64,000 nt of DNA, taken from contig NC_073696.1 of the NCBI RefSeq assembly GCF_029784165.1, positions 249,669,971 to 249,733,970 of the forward strand, in the 5' to 3' direction. Origin of the DNA: Wyeomyia smithii (lineage: Eukaryota; Arthropoda; Insecta; Diptera; Culicidae). Shown here piece after piece: positions 30,665 through 40,899 of this stretch. Under the pieces are notes generated by a model. That model did no database searches, was not told the DNA's origin, and worked only from the letters and a program-made list of their open reading frames with translations. Position 1 is the first letter of the stretch. Every line of letters starts with the position of its first letter. The position numbers were made by a program, and so were the translations under genes.

Positions 30665-32365
30665 ATTCCGACCTGATAGAAAGTTGCGGTGTTTAGCAGG
30701 CTTCTGCATGGTAGACATTTTTGTACTGAATTACCTAGCTATGCGTCACTAGTGTTTATGCAGTTCTTGTGACATCAGTTGTGGTCAAGCATGTCGAAAC
30801 ACAGATATAACGCAGCATGTATGTTCCAAAATATTCCATCGAGGCTATTGCATTACAATTCGGTGCCAATACAAATCATGATACAAATCACGACTGAAAC
30901 ACGACTTCGTGTATACATTTTGGGTGTCTGATGGGGCTAACACGCGCTTTCTCGAACGCGCCATGTACTAAAGTCAGAACTACTTGGCTTGTATGTAAGA
31001 AGACGGTGTTGCGTGGTCGGTCTTTAGCTTGCAGCGGAATGTAATACGAAATCTCCTTCATGATGTGTTTGTGAGTGGAGCGATTGCAATGGAATATAGA
31101 AAGGTCTAGAGAAGATTTGAATCACAGGTTTAAAGGGCTTTTTTGTTAACAGTAATGACGTAGAACTCCAAAAACATTGTGGAAAAAACAATGTTCGGAA
31201 GATTGTTTCAAGATTTTTTCACATGTTTTGAAAGTCTTAAGCTGGAAATGCCTTCCTGCGCCATTAAACAATGCGGACTACCATTTCAAATGGTATTTGC
31301 TCGTTGACCGAGATCTACGTCTTAACCCAAAAGCATGTTTTTTGTCTTTTTTTATAGTAATACAGACAAATGTCTTCTCCTCACCTGTATATTTCTCATT
31401 AGAGCGGTGGGGTCTTTGGTGGATTAAAGGACGGTGTTTTTGACATGGTGGTTATGTCAACTAAGAAACATTTTAACTTCGTGGGTATTGCTGAACGATG
31501 AACGACACCGGTGACATAATTTTAGTCTCTATGTCTTCAGATGGTTAAATTTACGCCTTAAATGGAATGTAGAAATAATTCAATAGATGGAAATAATATC
31601 CTTAGTTAATTCCGACCCTGTATCTCCATGTTCAATCGATTTAGTGGATTTTTTTTATAAGAATACGTATTGCATGTCTACCACTACTGTGTTCATGTCG
31701 AGAAATTCAAGTTTTCCAAAGTTTTGTAAGAACTGGATTGTATCTCTGCAAGTAAAAATCTCTGGTCAAAACAACACCTATAACTAATTTAGTGAAAACA
31801 ATGTCTTCAAGAATGTGTATCATACACGCTTTGTCACAGAGGTTTATTAGTATTTATTATGAGTTTCGCATTATACTGTCCGCCAATTACAAGCCCTTGA
31901 CCTCCTGAGCAACTTTGCTTAAAATCGCAACTCTCTGAATGGTGGGATTCTTGAGCTAAATCAAGTTCTAAACACTCGAAACTGCTAATGCTATGCTATT
32001 AAAATTCACAGGAATGGTTAAAAAGCTATAATCTTGCTAAGCCGGCGGTTTCGAGTGTCAGGGTGGCACTCTTTTTCCGCATTTGTCTACCAGGGTAATC
32101 GAAGAAACAGAGAATTAACAAATTTTTGAAGATTCACAATTAAAAAAAAAATAAAAAAATGACGGCTGTAAAATCACAATAAATGAAATCAAGAAGGAAA
32201 ACTACAACAGGAGAGTCGATAAACTTGAAATCAGCGGTTAAGAACAATACAAAATTCAAATTTGAATTATAAAATATATAATTTAAATTATAATGATTAT
32301 GACACAGCTCGACAATAGATGAGCTGAGAAATCTTGAATTAAACAAACCTATGAAAAATACTAAA

Positions 32366-32736
32366 TGTTAGGTATATAGATCAGCTCAATCTGAGCGCCC
32401 CCCGTGCAGCATAAATTCTCATGGTTTTTATTGATTCTCTCTTTGCTCACTGCACGGGGGAACTAGTAGTTGTGATAAGGCATATCAGTACAGATTTCGT
32501 TTTCTGATCTACTCTCATCTTCCCGCTTACGATCAGTAGCAATAAAATTATTCGATCGGTCGGTCACCGTATTGTTTTTTCTCCACCGTAATAAGGACTT
32601 TTGTTCACTCTAATAAAATTTGCCTTTTGATACCGACCGCGTGTGCACTTTATTCCCACTGGATTGCAGTGGAAGAAATCAAACAGCCAGAGGAACATAC
32701 TAAGGTATTCAAAGTGTCGAGTCAAGGGTCCGAACA
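32366..32736 (+). repeat. 5' LTR of BEL/Pao retrotransposon
   Basis: 371 bp, starting TGTTAGGTATATAG and ending GGTCCGAACA. A 5-bp target duplication ctaaa precedes it (32361-32365). It contains AATAAA-type signals near 32541 and 32612. Aligned by eye to the 3' LTR it differs at two positions only. Confidence 0.95.
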
Positions 32737-33392
32737 TTGGTGTCGTGACCAGGATTGTTGGCCACGGGTGTGTGAAATTTTACTTGGATACCGCATTCAC
32801 ATTTAGCGTGAATAGATTTTCGCCATCTTTATCGCGCGCGCGTTGGTTGTCGCCATCGTTAATTTGCTGCACTGCTATTGTTCTCGCGAGAACGCACATG
32901 TGGTTTTTTTCTTGCTGGACTGTGATATTGGAATCAATTGGATACGATTTTTGATTGCGACTTATACGGACGGTATAAATCATTCTGCGGAACCAAAACG
33001 GCTCACACGGACGATCACAATACGTGTAGGTGGAACGGACCGACTGATGATCACTGGGGTGACGGATTCGAGCAAGAATTTCGTGCGACAGTGGAACCTA
33101 AACGGTGGTTTCACAATATTTAAAGTATACTCGTTTCCGGAGGCGCGTACTTTTCTACAACCATTTCGACTTTTGGGCTGTCTTTCGATCAAGCTGAATG
33201 CAGCTTTCCGGTGATGTTCACAACCTTATCGGAAAAATTGGAGATTGTTCCTGTTGGCAGTTTTAATAAATACAAGGCCTATTCATTTAGGCTCTCAGGT
33301 GAGCCTCTCTCCAATTAACTATCAGTTGACTTTGTGGTTCTGTGCGTGCTTCGAATTTCTTTCTACAGTTTTCGTCGACGGATGCTGGCAGG

Positions 33393-36300
33393 ATGACGAA
33401 GAAGCTTAAGCTGAAGCTGCATGTGCGCGACAACATTGTCGATTTTCTTTTACGAACGGAACGGTTCCTGAAGCAATACGACCCGGCCAATCACGCTCTC
33501 CAGGTCCAATCCAGAATCGACAAACTCGACGAAAAATGGGACGAATTCGAAGAGGCTCAAACGCAAATAGAGGAGATGGAGGAACATGTAGAAAAGGTGA
33601 ATGAACACAAGCACACTCGGGCCCAGTTTGAGGAGTTGTACTTCAAGGTAAGGGCAGAGTTGAAAGCGAAATTGCCATCCACCACTCCCATTACTCCCCC
33701 CACCCCCTCTGGAACCTCACGCACAGAGGCATGTGGCAATATTCAATTACCCAAAATAAATCTGCCAGAATTCAATGGGGAATTCGACAAATGGTTGCCA
33801 TTTTATGACACATTTAAATCGCTGATCCATGGCAATCCGGATCTGAGCGCGATACAACGTTTTCATTATTTACGAGCGTCTCTAAAGGGTGAGGCGTTAA
33901 AGGTCGTTGATGCATTCCCAATGAGCGAAGCGAGCTATGGGGTTGCCTGGTCTGCGTTGACCAAACGTTATTCGAATGTGTACTTGCAGAAAAAGCGACA
34001 CGTAAACGCTTTGCTACAGTACCCGAAGTTGAAAAAGATGACTGCGAGTGGAATCCATGACGTCATCGATTGCTTCGATCGACATCTGAAAATTTTGGAT
34101 TTATTAGGAGAAGCAACAACGGGTTGGGGAGCGATACTGACGCAGCTATTAGTATCGAAGCTGGACGATGCCACGCAGAAGGAATGGGAGGAGTTTGCCG
34201 TGAAAAGGGAAGAGCCTGCCTATCTACACGTGATGGAGTTCTTAGAGGGTCAAACCCGGATTCTGGATGCGATTGCAGTCGACCAGTCCTCCGAAAACCA
34301 GCGTGCCCCACCACTCTCTATGTCCACTCCGTTTAAGAAACCAGCACCGAAGTTGTCAGTCCACGCAGCGTCGGAAGGCTACTCGCCAAAATGTGTCTCT
34401 TGCAGCGGTCCTCATTACTTAAGTAATTGTCCACAGTTCGTGAAGATGCCTTTGGATAAGCGGTTCCAGGTCGTCAATTCGAAAAAACTATGTAGCAACT
34501 GTCTCCGACGTGATCACTACAGTCGAGACTGCAATTCCAAGTACCGTTGCCGTACGTGTCGCAAGAAGCATCACACTCTACTTCATCCTGGGCCATCAGC
34601 ATCTGGTTCTGGTTCTGCGGCTGATGCTCAGGTCTCTGATCAATCTCAATCAGGTAGTTCTGTTTCCTCCACGACTACGACAGCTACAGTGGAAATTCCT
34701 CGGCAGTCTCTTCAAAGCTCGGTGGCTACAATCTACGCGGCCAATATTTCAGCAGATTCGAGGGAGGCGCACATATTTTTGTCGACGGTTTTGGTATCGG
34801 TGAAGGATCGCAATGGGCGGTTGCATACAGCGAGAGCGCTACTGGACAGCGGATCGCAAGCAAATCTTATCTCGGAGAGGCTGTGCCAGCTTCTGAAGCT
34901 ACCTAGAAACGGAGTCAATATCCCAATTTCTGGTGTCGGCAGTGCGCGGGTTCAGATAAACGGTTCTGTGTCTGCCACGATCGGTTCTCGAATTTTGGAT
35001 TATTCGGTACCGATGGACTTCCTGGTCATCAAGAAGGTTACGGAGGACCAACCGTCAACAACAATTCCAATCGGTAATTGGAAACTTCCATCTGACATGG
35101 CGTTGGCGGATCCTGGTTTTAACAAGCGAGCATCGATCGATCTTCTCCTGGATTTGGAGTACTTCTACGAATTCTTGCTCTTGAATAGTGGTCGAGTGCG
35201 AATTCAGCGCATCGGCGAAGGACTTCCACTCTTTGTTAACACCGTTTTCGGGTGGATTGCAGCCGGCAAGGCCGACTTGGGAAGCCTGAACCCTGTTCCG
35301 TGTTGCCACGCGACGATCAACACAAGCACCTTGGAAGAGAAAATCGAGCGGTTTTGGACGATTGAAGAGCTACAAGATGTGCCGAAGCTGACACAGGAAG
35401 AGCAAGACTGCGAGGAGCATTTTCAAAATACTTTCTCCCGTGATTCGACTGGGCGATATGTGGTGCGTCTGCCAAAGCGAATTGGTTTCGAGCAAATGAT
35501 CGGCGAATCGAAGGACATGGCCTTGCGGAGACTACTGCAGCTTGAACGGCGATTCGAGAAGGACTCGAAGCTTCGAAAGCGATACAACGAAGCAATACAA
35601 GCGTACTTGGATCAAAATCATATGGCAATCGTTCCAGAGAAGGAATTGAAGCGCGATAAACGGATTGCCTGCTATCTGCCTCATCATCCGGTCTTCAAGG
35701 AATCAAGCTCGACGACGAAGATTCGACCGGTATTCGACGGTTCAGCCAAGACGACATCAAACCGCTCACTGAATGATGCCCTCATGACGGGTCCGGTGAT
35801 CCAAGACTCACTCTTCGATCTGCTTCTTCGGTTCCGCAAGCATTTGGTGGCTCTAGTTGCTGACATCGAGAAGATGTACCTGCGGGTGATAATACACCCC
35901 GATGACACCCCTTTGCTCCGGATCTTGTGGAGGTTCTCTCCAACGGAACCAATTTCGACGTATGAGATGTCCAGGGTCACTTTCGGGTTAGCGCCATCGT
36001 CGTTCCTCGCCACACGGTGTTTACAGCAACTGGCGCATGATGAAGGTGATCAATTTCCACGAGCGAAGACGGCGCTAGTTTTCGATTTTTACGTCGACGA
36101 TTGTATCGGTGGGGCGGAATCGGAAGAAGAGGCTATCTTGCTGCGGCAAGAATTGGTACAGCTGTTGTCAAAAGGTGGCTTCAGACTGCACAAATGGGTA
36201 TCGAACTCGAAAGCAGTATTGTCAGAATTAACTTCCGATGAATTGGGAACATCGTTTACTTTGAGTTTCGACCAGGAGCGTGTGAAAACGCTAGGAATTA

Positions 36301-36905
36301 GCTGGCAGCCAGGGCCAGATCTGCTAAGCATCGATGTATCAGGTCTCACTGTAAGCGGACAGTGGACTAGGCGCAAGGTGTACTCCGTCATTGCTCAATT
36401 ATTCGATCCTACCGGTCTCACTGCTCCTGTTATTGCCTGGGCTAAGATTCGAATGCAACTACTCTGGGTGGCTACTCAGGGTTGGGATGATCCGTTATCA
36501 CCGGATTTGGAGAAGCAGTGGGCAGATTTCTACCAACAACTTCCGTCACTCGCCAACGTCAAGGTGGATCGACACGCATTCACCGATCATCCAGTACTGA
36601 CAGAGTTCCATGTGTTCTCCGACGCATCCGAGGCAGCCTACGGAGCATGCATCGATGGCCGTTCGATTAGCATGTCCGGGCAGATTAAGGTCGAATTACT
36701 AGCAGCAAAATCTCGTCCTGCAAGCCTGAAGAAGGCCACACTCGCGAGGTTAGAGCTATGCGGTGCCCATATTGCTGCCAAACTATATCGTGCGACCGTG
36801 CACGCACTCAAGATGGAGGAGATCGAGGCTCGTTTCTGGTCAGATTCGACTATCGTACTATCGTGGCTGAAGCTGCCACCATACGGAGATTACGAAGAGA
36901 CACCA
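33393..36905 (+). CDS. BEL/Pao gag-pol polyprotein: gag, protease, reverse transcriptase, RNase H (5' part)
   Basis: The start is the ATG at 33393 (MTKKLKLKLHVRDNI); upstream in-frame codons are leader. Order by position: a coiled-coil gag N-terminus (33450-33640); the DUF1759-like capsid region (33740-34250); CCHC and Cys knuckles (34390-34570: CVSCSGPHYLSNC, CSNCLRRDHYSRDC, CRTCRKKHH); the aspartic protease DSG (near 34846); the reverse transcriptase with YVDD at about 36090-36101; and RNase H opening at FSDASEAAYGA (36615) with later ELCGAHIA and WSDSTIVLSWL. The frame is good to about 36895 and then shifts; the open reading frame runs to 37025 out of register. Integrase is encoded downstream in other frames. 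Confidence 0.93.
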
Positions 36906-37150
36906 GTGGAATCACGTGAAAGGGACAGAGAATCCAGCCGATCTCGTGTCGCGAGGAGTTATGCCAAAGGACCTAGCAGAGCTACCACATTGGTTTCATG
37001 GTCCACACTGGTTATCGCTTCTTGATCAACATTGGAATACCCGGGAACATTTGGAATACGAGCAGCCTGCGGAAGAATTGCTGGAGAAGAAGAAGAACGT
37101 GCTCGTGGTAACGGAGCACGGTCAACTGCATCACTGTTGGATCGATATTC
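36906..37150 (+). pseudogene. BEL/Pao polyprotein piece after first frameshift
   Basis: In this frame the protein reads QWNHVKGTENPADLVSRG and continues to about 37140, the stretch between RNase H and integrase in BEL/Pao. Fewer residues lie between the LPPY motif and this one than the family usually has. The break near 36890 is therefore probably a small deletion. Confidence 0.8.
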
Positions 37151-38230
37151 GTGTTATTGGAGGATGTTGCGGATTACGGCATACTGCGTGAGATTCGTAC
37201 GAAGTTGTCAACGTCGCAGATCGCTCCTCGCAACCCCGATGCTTAACGTCAAGAACTTACAAGAGGCTAAGTATGCATTGGTGCGAGGTATTCAACGGGA
37301 GTCATTCGCTGTGGAGATAAAGGCGCTTGTTAATCATCGTGCTGTTCCTGCTAGTTCGTCGTTGAAGTTACTCAACCCGTTCCTAGACCAGCACGGCATA
37401 CTTCGAGTTGGTGGCCGGCTCAATCCTGCCGAAGAATCGTACGCTGTTCGACACCCCATGATTATCCCTGGGAATCACTCTTTTTCGCGACAAGTGGCAG
37501 TCGCATATCACGAAATCTCGCTTCATTCTGGTCCTCGTATGACGCTCGCTCAAATCCGGCAAGAGTTCTGGCCCATAAACGGCAAGGCATTGGCAACCTA
37601 CACGTTCCGACATTGTATTCGCTGTTTTCGAGCTAAACCTGTCCCCGTCTCGCAACCTCCTGGCCAATACCCAAAATCCCGTACAACTCCCTCTCGAGTT
37701 TTCACTGTCACTGGTGTGGATTACTGCGGTCTGGTCTTTTTGAAGCCCGTTCACCGAAAGGCTGCAGCTCAGAAGGCATACATCGTCGTTTTCGTGAGTT
37801 TTAGCACTAAGGCGGTCCACCTCGAACTGGTAGGGGACCTCACTACCGCTGCTTTCCTGTCTGCTTTGCGACGCTTCGTGTCTCGTCGAGGTTTACCTGC
37901 TGAGATTCATTCGGACAATGGTCTCAACTTCCAAGGCGCCAGCAACTATCTTCGAGAGCTCTACGATCTACTACGTGACCCAGTCGCGACGGCAAAAATC
38001 GCTACTGAAGCTACCCAGCGTGGCATCAGCTGGAAGTTTATCCCACCACGAGCACCCAATTTCGGCGACCTCTGGGAGGCGGCCGTAAAATCCGCAAAGA
38101 CATCACTAATCCGAGTCCTGGGTCAACGACAGCTCTCTTTCGAAGACATGACGACGGTCCTCACTCAGATCGAAGCGGGTATGAACTCGCGCCCTCTCAC
38201 CCCACTGTCAGAAGATCCGGGTGAATTGAC
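37135..38230 (+). pseudogene. BEL/Pao integrase (main part)
   Basis: The frame changes near 37135 and is open to about 38225. It shows LRITAYCVRF, an N-terminal HHCC zinc region (YHEISLHSGPRMTLAQIRQ, then CIRCFRAK) and a DDE core: D in TGVDYCG (near 37720), D in IHSDNGLNFQG (near 37915), E in GDLWEAAVK (near 38075). NSRPLTPLSEDP follows. All three catalytic residues are present. The role is insertion of the cDNA; the 5-bp target duplication fits. Confidence 0.9.
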
Positions 38231-38686
38231 GTGCTTACTCCTGGTCATTTTCTGATGGGCACATCCCTGCTGGCAATTCCCGACCCGGACTACACGGATG
38301 TCCCCACAAATCGGCTGCAACACTACCAGCAACTACAGCAGCTGGTTCAGCAACATTGGAAACGGTGGAAGCGGGAGTATATCTCGCAGCTCCATAACCA
38401 GAACCAACGATTTCTTCGTGCCACACCGCTCAAAGTGGGCCAAATGGTGGTCCTCAAGGAAGACGGAAGCGCAGCTATCGAATGGCCGCTAGCTCGCATC
38501 ATCGAAATCTACCCTGGCCCCGACGGCGTAGTGAGGGTAGTGAAGGTACGAACGCCGACTGGAGCAGTCTACAAGCGGCAGGCTGCGCGTGTCTGTTTGC
38601 TACCATTCGAGAAAGTAGAAACCACGCAGTCGACGATCTCCGCCGACCCTCATCCTCCGAATCCAACCCCGAAGGACGACCTGTAA
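38231..38686 (+). pseudogene. BEL/Pao integrase C-terminal domain after third frameshift
   Basis: It starts in register as LTPGHFLMG, the motif that normally follows 'PLTPLSEDP'. Then come the W/R-rich 'HWKRWKREYISQLHNQ' and 'GQMVVLKED' motifs of the DUF5641-type C-terminus of BEL/Pao integrases, ending at the stop at 38684-38686. It is separated from the integrase core by a frameshift at about 38228. Confidence 0.85.
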
Positions 38687-38771
38687 CTTCGAAGAGCAAC
38701 TGAAAGTTATTTATAAGTTAGATTAAGTTTTTTCGCATTGGTAAACCTAAATAGAATTTAGGTGGCCGGCA

Positions 38772-39142
38772 GGTTAGGTATATAGATCAGCTCAATCTGA
38801 GCGCCCCCCGTGCAGCATAAATTCTCATGGTTTTTATTGATTCTCTCTTTGCTCACTGCACGGGGGAACTAGTAGTTGTGATAAGGCATATCAGTACAGA
38901 TTTCGTTTTCTGATCTACTCTCATCTTCCCGCTTACGATCAGTAGCAATAAAATTATTCGATCGGTCGGTCACCGTATTGTTTTTTCTCCACCGTAATAA
39001 GGACTTTTGTTCACTCTAATAAAATTTGCCTTTTGATACCGACCGCGTGTGCACTTTATTCCCACTGGATTGCAGTGGAAGAAATCAAACAGCCAGAGGA
39101 ACATACTAAGGTATTCAAAGTGTCGAGTGAAGGGTCCGAACA
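38772..39142 (+). repeat. 3' LTR of BEL/Pao retrotransposon
   Basis: 371 bp. Compared with the 5' LTR it has G instead of T at its first base and G instead of C near 39129. A purine-rich ggtggccggcagg lies just upstream (candidate polypurine tract). It ends 95 bp before exon 4 of the NRF-like gene. Confidence 0.95.
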
Positions 39143-39237
39143 CTAAATAAAAAGAGCAAAATAAAAAAATTCAAAAACATAAAAAGATATTGAAAAGATA
39201 AAGTATTAAGCTTTGTGTATTTTCCTTTCTTTTTCAG

Positions 39238-40845
39238 TATAATTTTCAGTCTTATAGTGGGCCTTCTTGTGGTCAGCACCGTCTACGAAGTGTACACAAT
39301 GTTGTCCGGTCACCGGGAGCCGTGCCGAACACTGCTGATATTTTCGCTTTACTCCAACGGGGTCAAGCTTTTCCAGATGGTTCCCCGCCCGAGTGCCGAT
39401 GGCAGTCAAAAATCCAACGCCATCGATTGCCTCAATGGAATCCGTGTGATCTCGATGGTTTGGATCATCTTCAGTCACAACTACATGATGCTGACAATGT
39501 CTCCACTAAACAACATGTTAGCTATGTATGATGTAAGTTTGACACAGAAAAAACTGCAGCTTTCCGATTTGATGGTGTCTTTTTTATAGTGGGTGACTTC
39601 GTACCACAGTATGCTTGTACTAGCATCCACCGTTTCGGTGGATTCATTTTTCCTACTTAGTGGATTACTCGTTAGCTGGAGCATTCTACGGGAGTTGGAC
39701 AAAAATCGCAGGCTCAATCTACCGTTAATGTATCTTCATCGGTATCTTCGTTTGACGGCGGCTTATGCGGCACTAATTTTATTTTCTGTTAGTTTGATGA
39801 AATATTGTGGCTCGGGACCGTTCTGGAACGGCATTGTGACCCTGATGAGTGGTTCGTGCGAAACTTACTGGTGGTCTGCTCTGCTGTACGTTCAAAATTA
39901 TGTCAATCCGAAGAAAATCTGCCTGGGCCACACGTGGTATCTTTCGGTGGATATGCAACTTTACATCCTCTCACCGTTGATTGTTTATCCTCTGTGGCGG
40001 TGGGGACGAAAATTTCTGATCGCAATTGGATGTTTAATTCTAGTGTCGATGGGTAGTGTGATGGCAATATTTTTGATTGAAAACATCCGATTAGCATTCG
40101 TAGCAGCCGGTACAGGAGGGGCTGATCGGATGAGTCTTACTTACTACCCCACGCACACTCGAATGGGAGCTTGGCTGATCGGGGTCATTCTTGGTTATGT
40201 GCTGCATGCGACGAAGGATCGGCAGGTGGAAATGTCCCGGAGAACGGTAGCCCTCGGGTGGATTTTATCACTGGGTGTAATGTTGGCAATCATATTTGGA
40301 GATTATCCTCTGCAGCAGCCTGACACCTACATGAACCATTCGTTGGTTGTGGACGCTTTCTACGAGTCCACGAATCGAGTGGTGTGGGCAAGCTGTCTTG
40401 GTTGGATTGTGTTTGCCTGTGTTAACGGGTACGGAGGACCTGTGAACACTTTGCTTAGTCTGTCGATTTGGCAGCCCCTCGGGAGGCTGTCGTATAGCAT
40501 GTACTTATTGCATTTGCCACTACAGGCGATGCTGACTGGGATGGTGAAAAATTCCGTTCACTTCGGGGATGTAGATGCGGTGCACAAATTTTGGGGAGAT
40601 TTTGGCCTTACGGTTACCCTTGCCGTGGTGTGGAGTTTGCTGTTCGAATCACCGATTGTCGGATTGGAGAAGATTCTCTTCGGGTCCCGTAAGTTGGCCT
40701 AGCTTTGGTAGAAATAGCAATAATTGAATTGTTCTGTTTTTCAGTGAGAAAATCCGGTGAATCAAAAAAATCAGTGGCAGATGACAAATCTTCGGATGTT
40801 GCGACCGATTCAACGGCAAGTTTACCTCAGAAGCAAACAGTATGA
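39238..40845 (+). CDS. NRF-6-like acyltransferase, exons 4-6 (acyltransferase-3 membrane domain)
   Basis: Exon 4 is 39238-39532, exon 5 is 39590-40688, exon 6 is 40745-40845 with stop TGA at 40843-40845. Donors are GTAAGT (39533, 40689) and acceptors AG (39588-39589, 40743-40744); phases 0 and 1 match. The translation starts in a transmembrane helix (FSLIVGLLVVSTVYEVY) and continues with the acyltransferase-3 signature: GIRVISMVWIIFSHNYM, whose His is the conserved catalytic candidate, DSFFLLSGLLVSW, and the family motif HTWYLSVDMQLY. It has about ten hydrophobic segments in all. LGRLSYSMYLLHLPL is the usual last-helix motif. Exon 6 is a short Ser/Lys-rich cytosolic tail. With exons 1-3 the protein is 718 residues, normal for insect NRF-6 proteins. 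An acyl-CoA transferase role in the membrane is expected, but the substrate is unknown. Confidence 0.92.
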
Positions 40846-40864
40846 CACTAATCTTATGAAATGT

Positions 40865-40870
40865 AATAAA
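40865..40870 (+). terminator. Polyadenylation signal of the NRF-like gene
   Basis: AATAAA 20 bp after the stop codon, followed by a GT-rich stretch (cgttgtaatgttc). This implies a very short 3'UTR. Confidence 0.7.
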
Positions 40871-40899
40871 CGTTGTAATGTTCATCGAAAAAGTTTTTT

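Larger units (their letters stand above)
32361..39147 (+). mobile_element. Complete BEL/Pao LTR retrotransposon in intron 3
   Basis: 5' LTR 32366-32736, 3' LTR 38772-39142, target duplication ctaaa at 32361-32365 and 39143-39147. A likely primer binding site begins right after the 5' LTR (tggtgtcgtgacc, from 32738). A leader of about 650 bp runs to the gag start at 33393. The order is gag (CCHC knuckles), protease, reverse transcriptase, RNase H, integrase; a single polyprotein frame with no separate gag stop is typical of BEL/Pao. No envelope gene is seen. The polyprotein frame is broken at three places, so this copy looks non-autonomous despite near-identical LTRs. Confidence 0.94.
23337..39237 (+). 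other. Intron 3 of the NRF-like gene (15.9 kb)
   Basis: Bounded by GTGAGT at 23337 and a pyrimidine-rich acceptor ending AG at 39236-39237. Exon 3 ends two bases into a codon, and the first base of exon 4 completes it; the protein then reads directly into the first transmembrane segment. The intron holds inverted repeats, a pogo-like element, palindromic MITEs, tandem repeats, a SINE, A-rich tracts and a complete BEL/Pao element. Exons lie on both sides in the same orientation, and nothing in between looks like another host gene. Confidence 0.85.

Noticed and set aside
32366..39142. Endogenous retrovirus with envelope
   Set aside because: No reading frame follows integrase before the 3' LTR; the stop at 38686 is about 85 bp from it.
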